Below are positions 17,893 through 27,345 of a stretch of 64,000 nucleotides of DNA, in pieces; within the stretch, counting starts at the first letter, position 1; the number at the start of each line of letters is the position of its first letter. This stretch comes from JBGQAS01 sp963699305. Its GTDB lineage: Bacteria > Chloroflexota > Anaerolineae > Anaerolineales > Anaerolineaceae. Where the stretch lies: the NCBI GenBank assembly GCA_963699305.1, contig OY969431.1, forward strand, positions 1,054,001-1,118,000, written 5' to 3'. The position numbers and the translations under genes are program-made. The notes below the pieces were generated by a model. The model was not told the DNA's origin, searched no databases, and worked only from the letters and a program-made list of their open reading frames with translations.

Positions 17893-18747
17893 ATGAATAT
17901 ATCTGATTGGTTGACGCTTGCGCAGGAAAGTCTCAAGAATGTAAGTTCATCATTCCGATTGGATACAGAAATTATATTGAGTCATACCCTTGGCAAACCT
18001 CGGACCTGGATATTGACTCACCCAAATGTTGAAATATCACCTGAAATCCTGACCATCGCAGAAGGTCTCTTATCCAGAGCCAAAGCGTCCGAACCCATTC
18101 CCTATATCATTGGACATTGGGAATTTTATGGATTGGATTTTCTTGTTTCAAAAGATGTGCTCATTCCACGTCCGGAAACTGAATTGATCGTTGATCAGGC
18201 ACTCGGCTGGCTGCATTCGCATCCGGATCAGAAACGTGTTGCCGATATCGGGACAGGTTGTGGCTGTATTGCTATTAGCCTTGCAAAAGCTCTGCCTCGG
18301 CTTGAGATCTTTGCGACGGACATTTCTAAATCCGCCTTGGAAATTGCACTTCAAAACTGCATAAAGCATCAGGCAAAAAACATCAAATTTAGGAATTTTG
18401 ATTTGATAGGGAACCAGGATTTCCATTTCGATGTAATTTGTGCCAATTTGCCATATATCCCTACGTCGACACTTGATACGTTGGTCGTTTCTCAATTTGA
18501 ACCACGTTCAGCATTGGATGGAGGCAAGGATGGATTGTGGGAAATATCCAGACTCCTGGATGCCGTTCATAACAACAAACCCTTACCTTCCTTGATCCTT
18601 TGTGAGATTGAAGCATCGCAAAAGCAATCGGCACTGGAAATTAGTCAACGATTTATGCCAAGCTCCAAGGTCACCGTGCTGCGAGACTTGGCAGGAATGG
18701 ATAGATTGCTTAGAATCGAATGTGAAAATGAAAACGCATATCATTGA
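17893..18747 (+). CDS. prmC: release factor glutamine N5-methyltransferase
   Basis: A 284-residue AdoMet-dependent methyltransferase that modifies the Gln of the GGQ motif in release factors. An N-terminal helical domain precedes the catalytic one: VLIPRPETELIVDQAL, AdoMet motif IGTGCGCIAIS near residue 118, and NLPY near residue 185 in place of the commoner NPPY. It follows prfA directly and its last 20 nt overlap the start of tsaC. Confidence 0.95.
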   Translation: MNISDWLTLAQESLKNVSSSFRLDTEIILSHTLGKPRTWILTHPNVEISPEILTIAEGLLSRAKASEPIPYIIGHWEFYGLDFLVSKDVLIPRPETELIVDQALGWLHSHPDQKRVADIGTGCGCIAISLAKALPRLEIFATDISKSALEIALQNCIKHQAKNIKFRNFDLIGNQDFHFDVICANLPYIPTSTLDTLVVSQFEPRSALDGGKDGLWEISRLLDAVHNNKPLPSLILCEIEASQKQSALEISQRFMPSSKVTVLRDLAGMDRLLRIECENENAYH

Positions 18748-19345
18748 TTTCAACCGACAAGATGCGATTCAATTGGCATTGGAGCAAATTCAGGCAGGTG
18801 GAATTATTGCTTTTCCAACGGACACGGTGTATGGATTAGGCTCTTCACCTTTTAACCCTGTTGCAATCACGAAGTTGTTTTCTGTAAAAGGTCGAGATTT
18901 TAACAAAGCAATTGCCATCTTGATCGGCGATATTTCACAGTTGCCGCTTATTTCCGAAGGATTTCCGCCAATTGCAGAGTCACTTGCCAAATATTTCTGG
19001 CCTGGTGCGTTGACCCTTATCGTGAATAAAAAAAAGGAACTTCCGGCTATCCTTTCGCCTTTTCCTTCCATCGGTATCCGTATGCCTAATCACCCTTTTG
19101 CTTTAGATCTCCTCCGAGTTACTGGACCTTTGGCTGTTACATCCGCCAACCGGTCAGGAGGGAAAAATCCCCTAACAGCTAAAGACGTCCTCGAGCACTT
19201 GGACGGTCATGTTGATCTTCTCATTGATGGTGGACAATGTCCTGGCGGCGTCCCATCAACAGTGATTGATTGTATGTTCCCAGAAATCAAATTTATCCGC
19301 CTTGGTGCAATTACAGAAGAAACGATCAAAAAAGCTCTCCCATAA
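18728..19345 (+). CDS. tsaC: L-threonylcarbamoyladenylate synthase (TsaC/YwlC/Sua5 family)
   Basis: A 205-residue YrdC-domain protein that makes threonylcarbamoyl-AMP from Thr, bicarbonate and ATP for the t6A37 modification of ANN-decoding tRNAs. Motifs: IIAFPTDTVYGLGSSPFNP, VKGRDFNKAIAIL (family KxRxxxKP), FWPGALTLIV, and VTSANRSGGKNP. Length fits the short bacterial TsaC/YwlC form without a Sua5 domain. The start is the ATG at 18728; a GTG six bases earlier is also possible. It overlaps prmC by 20 nt, a common prfA-prmC-tsaC grouping. Confidence 0.94.
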   Translation: MKTHIIDFNRQDAIQLALEQIQAGGIIAFPTDTVYGLGSSPFNPVAITKLFSVKGRDFNKAIAILIGDISQLPLISEGFPPIAESLAKYFWPGALTLIVNKKKELPAILSPFPSIGIRMPNHPFALDLLRVTGPLAVTSANRSGGKNPLTAKDVLEHLDGHVDLLIDGGQCPGGVPSTVIDCMFPEIKFIRLGAITEETIKKALP

Positions 19346-19360
19346 AAGGAGAGCTTTTTT
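19331..19360. terminator. bidirectional intrinsic terminator between tsaC and the VIT/VWA gene
   Basis: AAAGCTCTCC and GGAGAGCTTT pair around a 7-nt loop, followed by a T run on both strands. The tsaC stop codon lies in the loop. It ends both convergent genes. Confidence 0.88.
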
Positions 19361-19367
19361 CTATGAT

Positions 19368-21707
19368 TTATAAGACCCGCAATTTCTTGATGATAAGGAA
19401 AATGATCGCGATCGGTAGAAATCCACCGATGCAAGGGGGGTTTCTAGAATTCGGTTTTTCAGTTGGAATCGGTGTATTCACTACTGATACAGGCAGATTC
19501 GGGGTGAGTGTAATATCTGAACTGACCGGCACATCTGTTTTGATGTCAGCATTATCAACCACCTCGTAAGCGATTCCGTCTACAAGGAATATTACGTACT
19601 TGCCAATTGCCAATTCTGCACCAATTTCTGGATGGGTGGTGAGCAGATCGAAATAATTTTCGGAAAGAAATGGTATCGATATGGCCGGAAGAGTATCAGG
19701 GTCATACCCGGTATCTGTCCAAATTCCATTTTGAAGGACAAATGTCCTTGCACCCACTATCTTCACCTGACCCTGCCCTTCACTAGAAATACCCTCCGCT
19801 ACATTGGCTTGTGACATAGCACCCTGATCGGCAGCTTTTTGGACCGCGGGCGCTCCGGCAACAGCTTCCGTCGGCATGGTCAGCATCTGACCATAGGTGT
19901 CCTGTGCTACCCTTTCCTGTGCGGCTGCTCCCAGAATGCTGGGTTCCGTTACAAGAAAGGATGTATATGGAGTCACTATCCCGTATCGTACGCTTATCTG
20001 GACGATTTGATCGATTAGTTCCTGGCTTGTTCCTTGCAAACGGATTTCATTGAGTAGGTACCCGATCTTCCTGGTCGCCCATAATCTGGGGAGTGCATTT
20101 AGTACATCGCTCTCCCGGTGATTATCTTTCGTAAATTCCTGGTTTTCAAAAGTGAATGTCTGTTTCTCTCCATTCACTTTTCCGATCAGACGAATGGTGA
20201 CTTTTCCTCCATCGCGGTACTTCCCGACGATGATCACCTGGTTGCCTGAAAACAAATCCGGCAAGGGGTTCGGGAAAACATCGTACGTGGAGATGCCTTC
20301 AAAATCCAGCTCGATATTGGTTAACACCGGCGTGCTGATGTTGTTGTAAAAACTGGAAAGCACCTCATTGAGTGATTGTCCTTCGCTCACATATGTGCTT
20401 AACCCATGATGCTCCTGGGATAATGAATCCAACAGGAAGGTATCTACATCTACGCCCACACCAAACGTAAACAAACGCAAATTGGTAGAAGCTTGTCGCG
20501 CAAAATTATCAATGATCCATTGACTGTCCGTTTCACCTTCAGTAGGCAATCCATCCGTAAGGAAGATCAGATAGGTCGGTCTTTCCGAATCAGCCATTGC
20601 TGATGCTTCCAACAATGCACGGTTGATATCCGTACTACCTGATGCACCAAATTCAGCTAACCAATTTTTTGCTAGATTTGCTTTGTTGGCAGGTTGCAGA
20701 TCGAATGCAAAACTCTCGATATCCGTATTGAATGCAATGATATTAAATCGGTCAACTGTATTGAGATGCTCGATGATATATGTGGCTGCCTGTTGTGCTT
20801 GATAAATTTTGTTACCATCCATACTACCCGACCTGTCCAAAATCAGTATCACATCCTTGGCTATCATCTCATTATTGATATCCGGCCTTGGAGCCAGCAT
20901 CAGCATGAAGAATCCATCCGGGCTGAGCGAGTCACCCGGATCCCGGTAGGATAATAGGTGAAAAGCTTCTATCTCTCCCACCGACCAAAACAATGTGAAA
21001 TCGGTATCCGGGGTAACAAAACTTTCTTCAAATGAAGCTACCGCATCATATTTGCCATAATTCACAACATCTGTTGTATGTGAAGGAGAATAAACGGCTC
21101 GAATGGGTTGGCTTGAATGAATCTCAACAGTAACAGAAACAGAATCGAGTGGAGTGGTCGAGAATTTTTCTGTGTTCAATGGATATACATATTTCAGCAA
21201 CCCTCCCGTTGAGGTCAATACCTGGGAATATTCAAGCTCGATCCGACGTTCTTCCCCAGGAGCAATTGGATATACTCTAGCTTGCACAGCGCCACGCCCA
21301 ATATATTCCAGCAATGCTGGATCTTTCATTTGAGCAACAATTTGCTCATACGTCTGGCGTGCTTGGTTGGCATCCAGTACTTGCCCTTGAACAGGCTCGT
21401 TGTCCATCCATAAAATAAAATTAGTCACAACAGCATCTACCGGTAATGGAAAAACATAAATTCCCTCCACTATCCAACTGTTAGGATTGTAAAAAACCTG
21501 GTCAACATGGGTTACAACGACCTGGTTTTCAATTTTTACAGTCACATGATGGTATTTGATGGATAACTGCTGGATGGGTAAGGGCTCAATACAGCTTCCG
21601 GGTGGGCATGGATCGGGAATGATGATCCCGTCCGCCTGAACAGGTAGGACGATCATTCCTAATAACATCAAAACAATACACATTGGAAACCAAATCCTGG
21701 TTTTCAT
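19368..21707 (-). CDS. secreted, membrane-anchored VIT and VWA domain protein
   Basis: A 779-residue surface protein. A signal peptide covers residues 1-26 (hydrophobic run ending LPVQADG). A VIT domain follows (about 40-170, containing EGIYVFPLPVDAVVTNF and ALLEYIGRGAVQARVYPI). A von Willebrand A domain (about 285-470) has an intact MIDAS: DRSGSM, GSTDIN and TDGLPTEG. A further beta-rich region, a Thr/Pro linker and a short hydrophobic anchor with basic end (FLPIAIIFLIIKKLRVL) complete it. The pattern is like inter-alpha-trypsin-inhibitor heavy-chain proteins; bacterial members are cell-surface proteins of unclear ligand. It converges on tsaC. Confidence 0.92.
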   Translation of the reverse strand: MKTRIWFPMCIVLMLLGMIVLPVQADGIIIPDPCPPGSCIEPLPIQQLSIKYHHVTVKIENQVVVTHVDQVFYNPNSWIVEGIYVFPLPVDAVVTNFILWMDNEPVQGQVLDANQARQTYEQIVAQMKDPALLEYIGRGAVQARVYPIAPGEERRIELEYSQVLTSTGGLLKYVYPLNTEKFSTTPLDSVSVTVEIHSSQPIRAVYSPSHTTDVVNYGKYDAVASFEESFVTPDTDFTLFWSVGEIEAFHLLSYRDPGDSLSPDGFFMLMLAPRPDINNEMIAKDVILILDRSGSMDGNKIYQAQQAATYIIEHLNTVDRFNIIAFNTDIESFAFDLQPANKANLAKNWLAEFGASGSTDINRALLEASAMADSERPTYLIFLTDGLPTEGETDSQWIIDNFARQASTNLRLFTFGVGVDVDTFLLDSLSQEHHGLSTYVSEGQSLNEVLSSFYNNISTPVLTNIELDFEGISTYDVFPNPLPDLFSGNQVIIVGKYRDGGKVTIRLIGKVNGEKQTFTFENQEFTKDNHRESDVLNALPRLWATRKIGYLLNEIRLQGTSQELIDQIVQISVRYGIVTPYTSFLVTEPSILGAAAQERVAQDTYGQMLTMPTEAVAGAPAVQKAADQGAMSQANVAEGISSEGQGQVKIVGARTFVLQNGIWTDTGYDPDTLPAISIPFLSENYFDLLTTHPEIGAELAIGKYVIFLVDGIAYEVVDNADIKTDVPVSSDITLTPNLPVSVVNTPIPTEKPNSRNPPCIGGFLPIAIIFLIIKKLRVL

Positions 21708-21790
21708 TCTCTCCTCCTGCGATTTACTTTTATCTCCAAAATCCGTAGATCTGAATTATTGACGTTATTGCCAACCCACTTGTTCCCATA

Positions 21791-21821
21791 AAAACCCCCT
21801 TCAACTTTGAAGGGGGTTTTT
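21791..21821. terminator. bidirectional intrinsic terminator after the leuS-creatininase operon
   Basis: AAAACCCCCTTCA and TGAAGGGGGTTTT form a perfect GC-rich hairpin with T runs on both strands. It lies 4 nt beyond the stop of the creatininase-family gene on the minus strand. Confidence 0.92.
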
Positions 21822-21825
21822 GCAA

Positions 21826-22509
21826 TTAGTTGAATTTTAATAATTCGATGATATCGCCTACTGCGACTTCAAAGACTTCATCGAGGATCCTATCATCGGG
21901 TTGGAATTTACCTCCGTACACACCATCCTGATAGGTTTTCCGGTTTTCTATTGCATTGAGCATCCGAATTGGTTTTGGCGCTTTTTTTTCACCCTTTGGA
22001 AGGTCAATAACTCGGGTGAACTTAAACGATTCCATCCACCCGCCGTGATAACCCGGAACTCCATATTTCTCCATCACTTTTACGACATTGGGTTCCATCC
22101 ACCATGAGTAAAAAATGACTTGTAGATCATCCAGCGTGTTCATCATCTCGTGCAATCGGCTACGCACCGGCATGTTCCCACCATGTCCGTTTAAGGTCAT
22201 GAATTTACGGAAACCAACTCCATATAGGCTTCGGACAATATCTTCAACCGCATCCATAAGCGTTGTGGTGCGGAAGCTGATGGTGCCCGGATAGGATAGG
22301 AATGAAGTGGAAATACCAAAGTTCAAAGGAGGTGCCACCAGGACCCCCGTTTTCTGGCTGGCTGCATCAGCGATTTCCATCGGAATGCGAATATCAGTAA
22401 GCAAACTCAGGTATCCATGCTGCTCACACGCTCCAATCACAATGATGACCCGTTTATCTTTCTTGATATGGTTCTCCACCATTTTCCAATTCATGTTTTC
22501 AATGCGCAT
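21826..22509 (-). CDS. creatininase-family amidohydrolase
   Basis: A 227-residue protein. The ATG at 22509 has AAGGAGA upstream and is preferred over the ATG at 22533. It carries the metal-site pattern of the creatininase/mycofactocin-MftE family in modified form: GACEQHGYLSLLTDIRIP (Glu, His and Asp ligands) and NGHGGN. Family members hydrolyse creatinine, formamides or peptide-like amides; the substrate here is unknown. It begins 32 nt after the leuS stop and is followed by a terminator, so it is expressed under the same T-box control. Confidence 0.86.
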   Translation of the reverse strand: MRIENMNWKMVENHIKKDKRVIIVIGACEQHGYLSLLTDIRIPMEIADAASQKTGVLVAPPLNFGISTSFLSYPGTISFRTTTLMDAVEDIVRSLYGVGFRKFMTLNGHGGNMPVRSRLHEMMNTLDDLQVIFYSWWMEPNVVKVMEKYGVPGYHGGWMESFKFTRVIDLPKGEKKAPKPIRMLNAIENRKTYQDGVYGGKFQPDDRILDEVFEVAVGDIIELLKFN

Positions 22510-22541
22510 GGTTTCTCCTTTTTGATGATGCATTATCGAAT

Positions 22542-24997
22542 TTAAGGAACAATATTAACCAATCTACCCTTCACATAAATGACTTGCCTGGGTTGTTTTC
22601 CTGCCAGGAGTTTCTGCACAGGCTCACTCTCTAATGCTAATCTTTTTGCCTCTTCTTCGGGGATTGAAACCGATACGGTGATTCGATCACGCAGCTTCCC
22701 GTTTATCTGTACCACCAATGTGATGGTCTCATCCGCCGCAGCTTTCTCATCCACTTTCGGCCAATTTTGTGTATGAATGGAATAGGGTTTACCTAAAGCG
22801 ATCCACATCTCTTCACTGATGTGCGGAGCAACCGGCGCTAACATCCGCAAATAAATATCCACCGCTTCGTTCCATATTTCAGTACCATAGAATCCTTTTT
22901 GCTTTACAACGATCAATTCATTCATCAACTCCATCAATCCGGAAATGATGGTATTGAATTCAAAAGATTCGAAGTCATGCGTTACTTTCCGCAGTGTCTG
23001 ATGAACTTTTCTTCGTATGTTCTTTGTATCTTCATCCGTAATAGGTTTTGACTCACCGTGCTCCATAATGGCAACCCAAACCCTTTTGATCCATCGGTTG
23101 ACGCCTTCAATCCCGGTGCTGCTCCAGGGACCACCCTGGTCCCAACGCGCAAAAAACATCAGGTAGGCACGCAGCGTGTCAGCACCAAATGTCTGCACCA
23201 AATCATCCAGTGGTACAACATTTCCCCTGGATTTCGACATCTTTTCACCATCTTCACCCAGCACCATCCCTTGGTTACTGAGTTTCAGCATCGGTTCATC
23301 ACCTTTCAATATCCCGCAATCCCGGCTGGCTTTATGGAAAAAGCGCGTATAGATCAAGTGCATGTTTGCATGCTCGATCCCACCGGTGTAGGCATCAACG
23401 GGCATCCAATACGCATATTCCTTCGGATCAAAAGGTCCTTTGTCGTAATGGGGACTCAGATACCGCAAGTGATACCACGAAGAACACATGAAGGTATCGA
23501 GGGTATCCGTTTCTCTTTCTGCATCACCACCACAGGTAGGACATTTGGTAAATCGCCATGTTGGATGGAGCTTTAATGGGCTCTCCCCGGTCGGTTTCCA
23601 CTCAACGTCTTCCGGCAAGGTTACAGGCAGCAGGTCACCGGGTACTGGGACTACACCGCATTTCTTGCAATAAATGATTGGTATGGGAGCACCCCAATAA
23701 CGTTGACGAGAAACCAACCAATCTCTTAGTTTGTAATTGATAGTCTTTTTCCCGACTCCCTTTTGTTTAATGTATTCACAAGCTTTTTCAAACGCATCTT
23801 CTCCATCGGTTCCGCTCAATTCTCCGGAGTTCAGCATTGCTCCCGAAGCAGGGATGGCTGCCATCAACTCATCGGGATTAATGGGAGCGATATCTTTCGG
23901 TTGGATAACCACCCGGATGGGCAATTTGTATTTCCGGGCAAATTCGAAATCGCGTTGATCGTGAGCAGGAACTGCCATGATTGCGCCGGTTCCATATGTC
24001 ATCAATACATAGTCAGCGATCCAGATGGGTATGCGTTCATCACTTACCGGATTTATTGCAAAGCTTCCTGTAAATACCCCGGTTTTTTCTTTATCGGTGG
24101 CTTCACGCTGGATATCCGATTCCCTCAAAGTTTGTGTCAGATATTCAGTGACTTGTTTTTTCTGTTCAAGCGTGGTAATTTTTTCTACCAATGGATGCTC
24201 GGGTGCCAGCACCATGAAAGTGACGCCCCACAGAGTATCCGGTCGGGTCGTGAAGACTTCCAAGGCATCCCCTGTTTCAGTATTAAAACAACAGATGCTC
24301 CCTCGGAACGACCGATCCACTTTTCTTCCAATGTCCGGACTCTTTCCGGCCAATCGATCTTGCTGAAATCCAGCAATTCTTCTGCATATGCGGTGGTTTT
24401 GAAAAACCATTGATCCAGGTTCTTTTTGATGACCGGAGTGTGACAGCGTTCACAATGACGGTCATCACCCCATACTTGTTCTCGTGCGAGCGTAGTATTG
24501 CAGCTTGGGCACCAATCCACAGGCGACATTTTTTTATAAGCCAGCCCGTGATTATAGAATTGGATGAAAAACCATTGTGTCCAACGATAATATTCTGGGT
24601 CTGCGCTGATCGCCTCCCTCCGCCAGTCGAACATCGATCCCAGGCTTTTCAACTGTTGGCGCATGCGAGCGATATTTTTGTAAGTCCATTCTTTTGGATG
24701 AATATTGTTCTTGATTGCAGCATTTTCGGCTGGTAATCCAAACGCATCAAACCCGATCGGGAACATCACATTATGACCGTTCATGCGTTTATACCGGGCA
24801 CGTGCATCCGGAGCAACATATGCATACGAATGACCGGCATGCAGATCTCCGGAAGGATAAGGCAGCATCATCAAGGCATAATGTTTCGGTTTCTTGGCAT
24901 CGATATCGGCTTTGTAGAGACCATTTTTCTCCCATTTCTTCTGCCATTTGGGTTCGATTTCTGTTGGGTTGTAGATCGGTGTGTCCTTGATTTCCAT
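22542..24997 (-). CDS. leuS: leucyl-tRNA synthetase, interrupted by a one-base frameshift
   Basis: Class-I synthetase charging tRNA-Leu. It is read in two frames that join at an A4 run at 24285-24288 (T4 on the coding strand). One extra T restores GASVV-F-NTETGDALEVF and gives about 818 residues, the normal length. HIGH-type motif HAGH, Cys pairs CPSC and CERC, editing domain (VFTTRPDTLWGVTFMVL, AIMAVPAHDQRDFEF), and KMSKS are all intact. The start is placed at the ATG at 24997, with an AGGGA upstream. It follows a Leu T-box leader. Since leuS is essential and both halves are well conserved, an assembly or sequencing error is more likely than a pseudogene. Confidence 0.95.
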
Positions 24998-25030
24998 ATT
25001 TCCCTGCCTCTCGTTTCGCATATTAATAAA

Positions 25031-25261
25031 TAAAATCCTTCAATCTCAGGGACGAAGGATTTCTCCGCGGTACCACCCTGTTTGTCAATTTCTGACCACT
25101 CAGGTGAGCTGTAACGGGCTTTCCCGGATCTGGTTTTATATGCATGTCAGATCGACCGTTTCTTTTGGCAAGCGAGTTCAGTCCATGTACTCCGTATATA
25201 CATTGCCGGGCTTTCACCTCTCATTCCCGAACTCGCTGACGGATGACCTACTACTCTTGCC
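25031..25261 (-). ncRNA. T-box leader (predicted Leu specifier) controlling leuS
   Basis: On the minus strand, the conserved antiterminator T-box AGGGTGGTACCGCGG (about 25065-25079) precedes a terminator stem (AAATCCTT and AAGGATTT, 25033-25062, followed by T-rich sequence). Stem I spans about 25167-25261, closed by GGCAAG and CTTGCC; an apical AG-type region AGCGAGTTCGGGAATGAG is present. The likely specifier is CTC (Leu) at 25174-25176, following GAA in the internal loop. Uncharged tRNA-Leu would pair with it and with the antiterminator bulge, permitting read-through into leuS. Confidence 0.9.
25033..25062 (-). terminator. T-box regulated terminator hairpin
   Basis: AAATCCTT and AAGGATTT form the stem, with the T-rich tract of the leuS leader after it. 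It is mutually exclusive with the antiterminator that includes the T-box sequence just upstream. Confidence 0.85.
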
Positions 25262-25271
25262 TTACTTTCAG

Positions 25272-25344
25272 TGGACCCAGAGGGATTCGAACCCTCGGCC
25301 TTCTCAATGCCATTGAGACGCGCTCCCAACTGCGCTATGGGCCC
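25272..25344 (-). tRNA. tRNA-Ala (anticodon GGC)
   Basis: A 73-nt cloverleaf. The acceptor stem GGGCCCA pairs with TGGGTCC, including the G3-U70 pair that marks tRNA-Ala. The anticodon loop ATGGCAT gives GGC. The T arm GAGGG-TTCGAAT-CCCTC is perfect. No CCA is encoded. Its 3' end is only about 10 nt from the base of the T-box stem I. Confidence 0.97.
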
Positions 25345-25378
25345 AAATGCTGTCCTTCGTATACGAGCCTGATACCAG

Positions 25379-25451
25379 TGGACCTGGGGGGATTCGAACC
25401 CCCGGCCTCTTCAGTGCGATTGAAGCGCGCTCCCAACTGCGCTACAGGCCC
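25379..25451 (-). tRNA. tRNA-Ala (anticodon CGC)
   Basis: A 73-nt cloverleaf. GGGCCTG pairs with CAGGTCC, again with G3-U70. The anticodon loop ATCGCAC gives CGC. T arm GGGGG-TTCGAAT-CCCCC. CCA is not encoded. It is 34 nt upstream of tRNA-Ala(GGC), both on the minus strand, and probably expressed with it. Confidence 0.97.
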
Positions 25452-25467
25452 GTGATAGGATAGACCG

Positions 25468-25496
25468 ATTGTACCTGATGGCAATATGCCTGTCAA
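25468..25496 (-). promoter_or_regulatory. strong sigma70-type promoter for the tRNA-Ala/T-box/leuS unit
   Basis: On the minus strand TTGACA and TACAAT are spaced by 17 nt, with tRNA-Ala(CGC) beginning about 16 nt downstream of the -10. No second promoter is visible between the tRNAs and the T-box. Confidence 0.9.
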
Positions 25497-25544
25497 GAAT
25501 GGTTGTTCACATGGTGATTTTACCTCTACGCACAAATCCATTCC

Positions 25545-25573
25545 TTGACAAGTTCATTTTATTAGGATAGAAT
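25545..25573 (+). promoter_or_regulatory. strong sigma70-type promoter for the arsR-like operon
   Basis: TTGACA (25545-25550) and TAGAAT (25568-25573) are separated by 17 nt, upstream of the ATG at 25613. It is divergent from the tRNA promoter about 50 nt away. Confidence 0.85.
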
Positions 25574-25612
25574 CATTTCGATATCTATCTATTTAGTTTT
25601 ATAGAGGTGATT

Positions 25613-26209
25613 ATGGAATCTGCTGAATACACAAATAAATTATTGGGTTTTTTTAAAGTTCTGGCTGATGCCAATCGGTTGAAGATCATAGGATTGCTCG
25701 CGGTTCGATCTTACACGGTTGAAGATTTAGCAAAAGCGTTGAACCTTACACCTTCCACAACATCGCACCATCTTTCACGTCTCGCTGATCTTGATCTGGT
25801 CACTGCACAAGCTAAAGGGTATTACAGCATATATTCACTCCAGACCGAAACGCTCGAAACCATGTCGCGGAATCTGCTCGCACGTGAGAATTTGCCTAAC
25901 CTGATTGCCTCACAGGCAGGTAATGAGTTTGCTAAAAAGGTGATCAACGAATTCACTTCAGAAGATGAAAGCATTAAAGCATTCCCCGCCCAACGCAAGA
26001 AAATGGACGTCCTGCTTGCCTATATTGCCAGATCCTTTGAGCTTGATAATAAATACTCGGAGAAAATGGTTAATGAAATATTAAAGAAGTACAACGAGGA
26101 TTTTGCCACCCTGAGACGAGAACTGATCGATATACAATATATGGGGCGTAAATCGGGCGAATATTGGCTAACTGAGCTGGGATATAATTCCAGCAGGAAT
26201 TATCGATGA
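25613..26209 (+). CDS. ArsR-type HTH regulator with DUF2087 domain
   Basis: A 198-residue regulator. An ArsR-type winged helix is seen at the N-terminus (VLADANRLKIIGLLAVRS, then LTPSTTSHHLSRLADLDL). No Cys metal site appears in helix 5. The C-terminal part (from about residue 123) matches DUF2087: RKKMDVLLAYIARSFELDNK and YMGRKSGEYWL. The ATG at 25613 has AGAGGTG upstream; an in-frame GTG six bases before is less likely. It is the first gene of a five-gene operon and overlaps the next by 4 nt. It may control the operon, but no inverted repeat was found at its promoter. Confidence 0.9.
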   Translation: MESAEYTNKLLGFFKVLADANRLKIIGLLAVRSYTVEDLAKALNLTPSTTSHHLSRLADLDLVTAQAKGYYSIYSLQTETLETMSRNLLARENLPNLIASQAGNEFAKKVINEFTSEDESIKAFPAQRKKMDVLLAYIARSFELDNKYSEKMVNEILKKYNEDFATLRRELIDIQYMGRKSGEYWLTELGYNSSRNYR

Positions 26210-27313
26210 CAACACAGCACCTTGACCATCTCCATACCCTAATTTCCACTGACAGGCTGGATGCAATTGTACTAAACCCGGGACCCAGCCTGATCCATTT
26301 AACAGGGTTGGGTTTCCATCTCATGGAAAGACCGGTTGTGCTGTTTGTTAAACCCCATCGAACCTCAGCGTTAATTCTTCCCGGTCTTGAAATTCAAAAA
26401 GCAAAGGAAGCGAAAATCCCGCTTGAATTATTTCAATATGGAGATAATCCAGCTTCTTGGCAAAATATCTTCAAGCAGGTTGTTACTGACTTTAAAATTG
26501 GCTCGGCAATAGTTGGAGTTGAACCTACTCGGATACGCTTCCTGGAATTGAATTTTCTTCAAGGCGTTGCACGGAAAATGAAGTTGGTTTCTGCAGAGAC
26601 CTCTTTAGTAGAGATTAGAATTTGCAAGGAAGCTGATGAAATCGAGAACATGCGCAAGGCAGTTAATATTCCGGAAACCGCGTTGCTTGCTGTAATCCCA
26701 AAAATTCATGCAGGTGTTACAGAAAAACACATTGCAGCTGAATTTAACCATTGAGCTTCTCAGGGCAGGTTCGGCTCCCGAAATGCCCTTTAGCCCCATT
26801 GTGTCGGGAGGTCCCCACAGTGCTGATCCACATGCGGAACCATCCGATAGACCCTTGCAGTCCGGTGACATGCTGGTCATTGATTGGGGCGCAGCATACA
26901 ACGGTTATATTTCCGATCTTACCCGTTCGTTTGCAATAGATCAAATTTCCCCGGAATTTGAAAAAATTGGAAAAACAGTAATGGAAGCTAATTTAGCAGC
27001 AACCATGATAATTAGACCGGGAATTTCAGCAGGGGAAGCCGATGAAGCAGCTCGAAAAGTTATCAGGCAGGCGGGTTATGGTGATTTTTTCACGCACCGG
27101 TTGGGTCATGGGATAGGAAGGGAGCCACATGAATCTCCTTATATCTTCAACGCAAATAAACAAAACCTGAAAACTGGCATGACTTTTACCATCGAACCGG
27201 GGGTTTATCTCGCACAGCAAGGTGGTGTTCGCATCGAAGATAATGTGGTTGTGACTGCTCAAGGTGTGGAAGTATTAAGTTCACTCCCTCGGGAAGTCAG
27301 AATCCTGCATTAA
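26206..27313 (+). CDS. M24 Xaa-Pro dipeptidase/aminopeptidase, interrupted by a one-base frameshift
   Basis: The two reading frames join at a T3 run (26743-26745). Removing one T gives EKHIAAELTIELLRAGSAPE and an intact protein of about 368 residues. The N-terminal creatinase-like domain is followed by the M24 pita-bread fold with metal ligands in WGAAYNGYISDLTRSFA (two Asp), GHGIGREPHES (His), FTIEPGVYL (Glu) and GGVRIEDNVVV (Glu). It removes N-terminal residues next to proline. It overlaps the regulator gene by 4 nt. The indel is probably a sequence error since everything downstream is conserved. Confidence 0.88.
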
Positions 27314-27345
27314 TTTACATTCCATAAATAACTACAGGAGTTCCC

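Noticed and set aside
22542..25021. Two separate leucyl-tRNA synthetase genes
   Set aside because: The pieces are consecutive parts of one LeuS joined by a single-base frameshift; neither is complete by itself.
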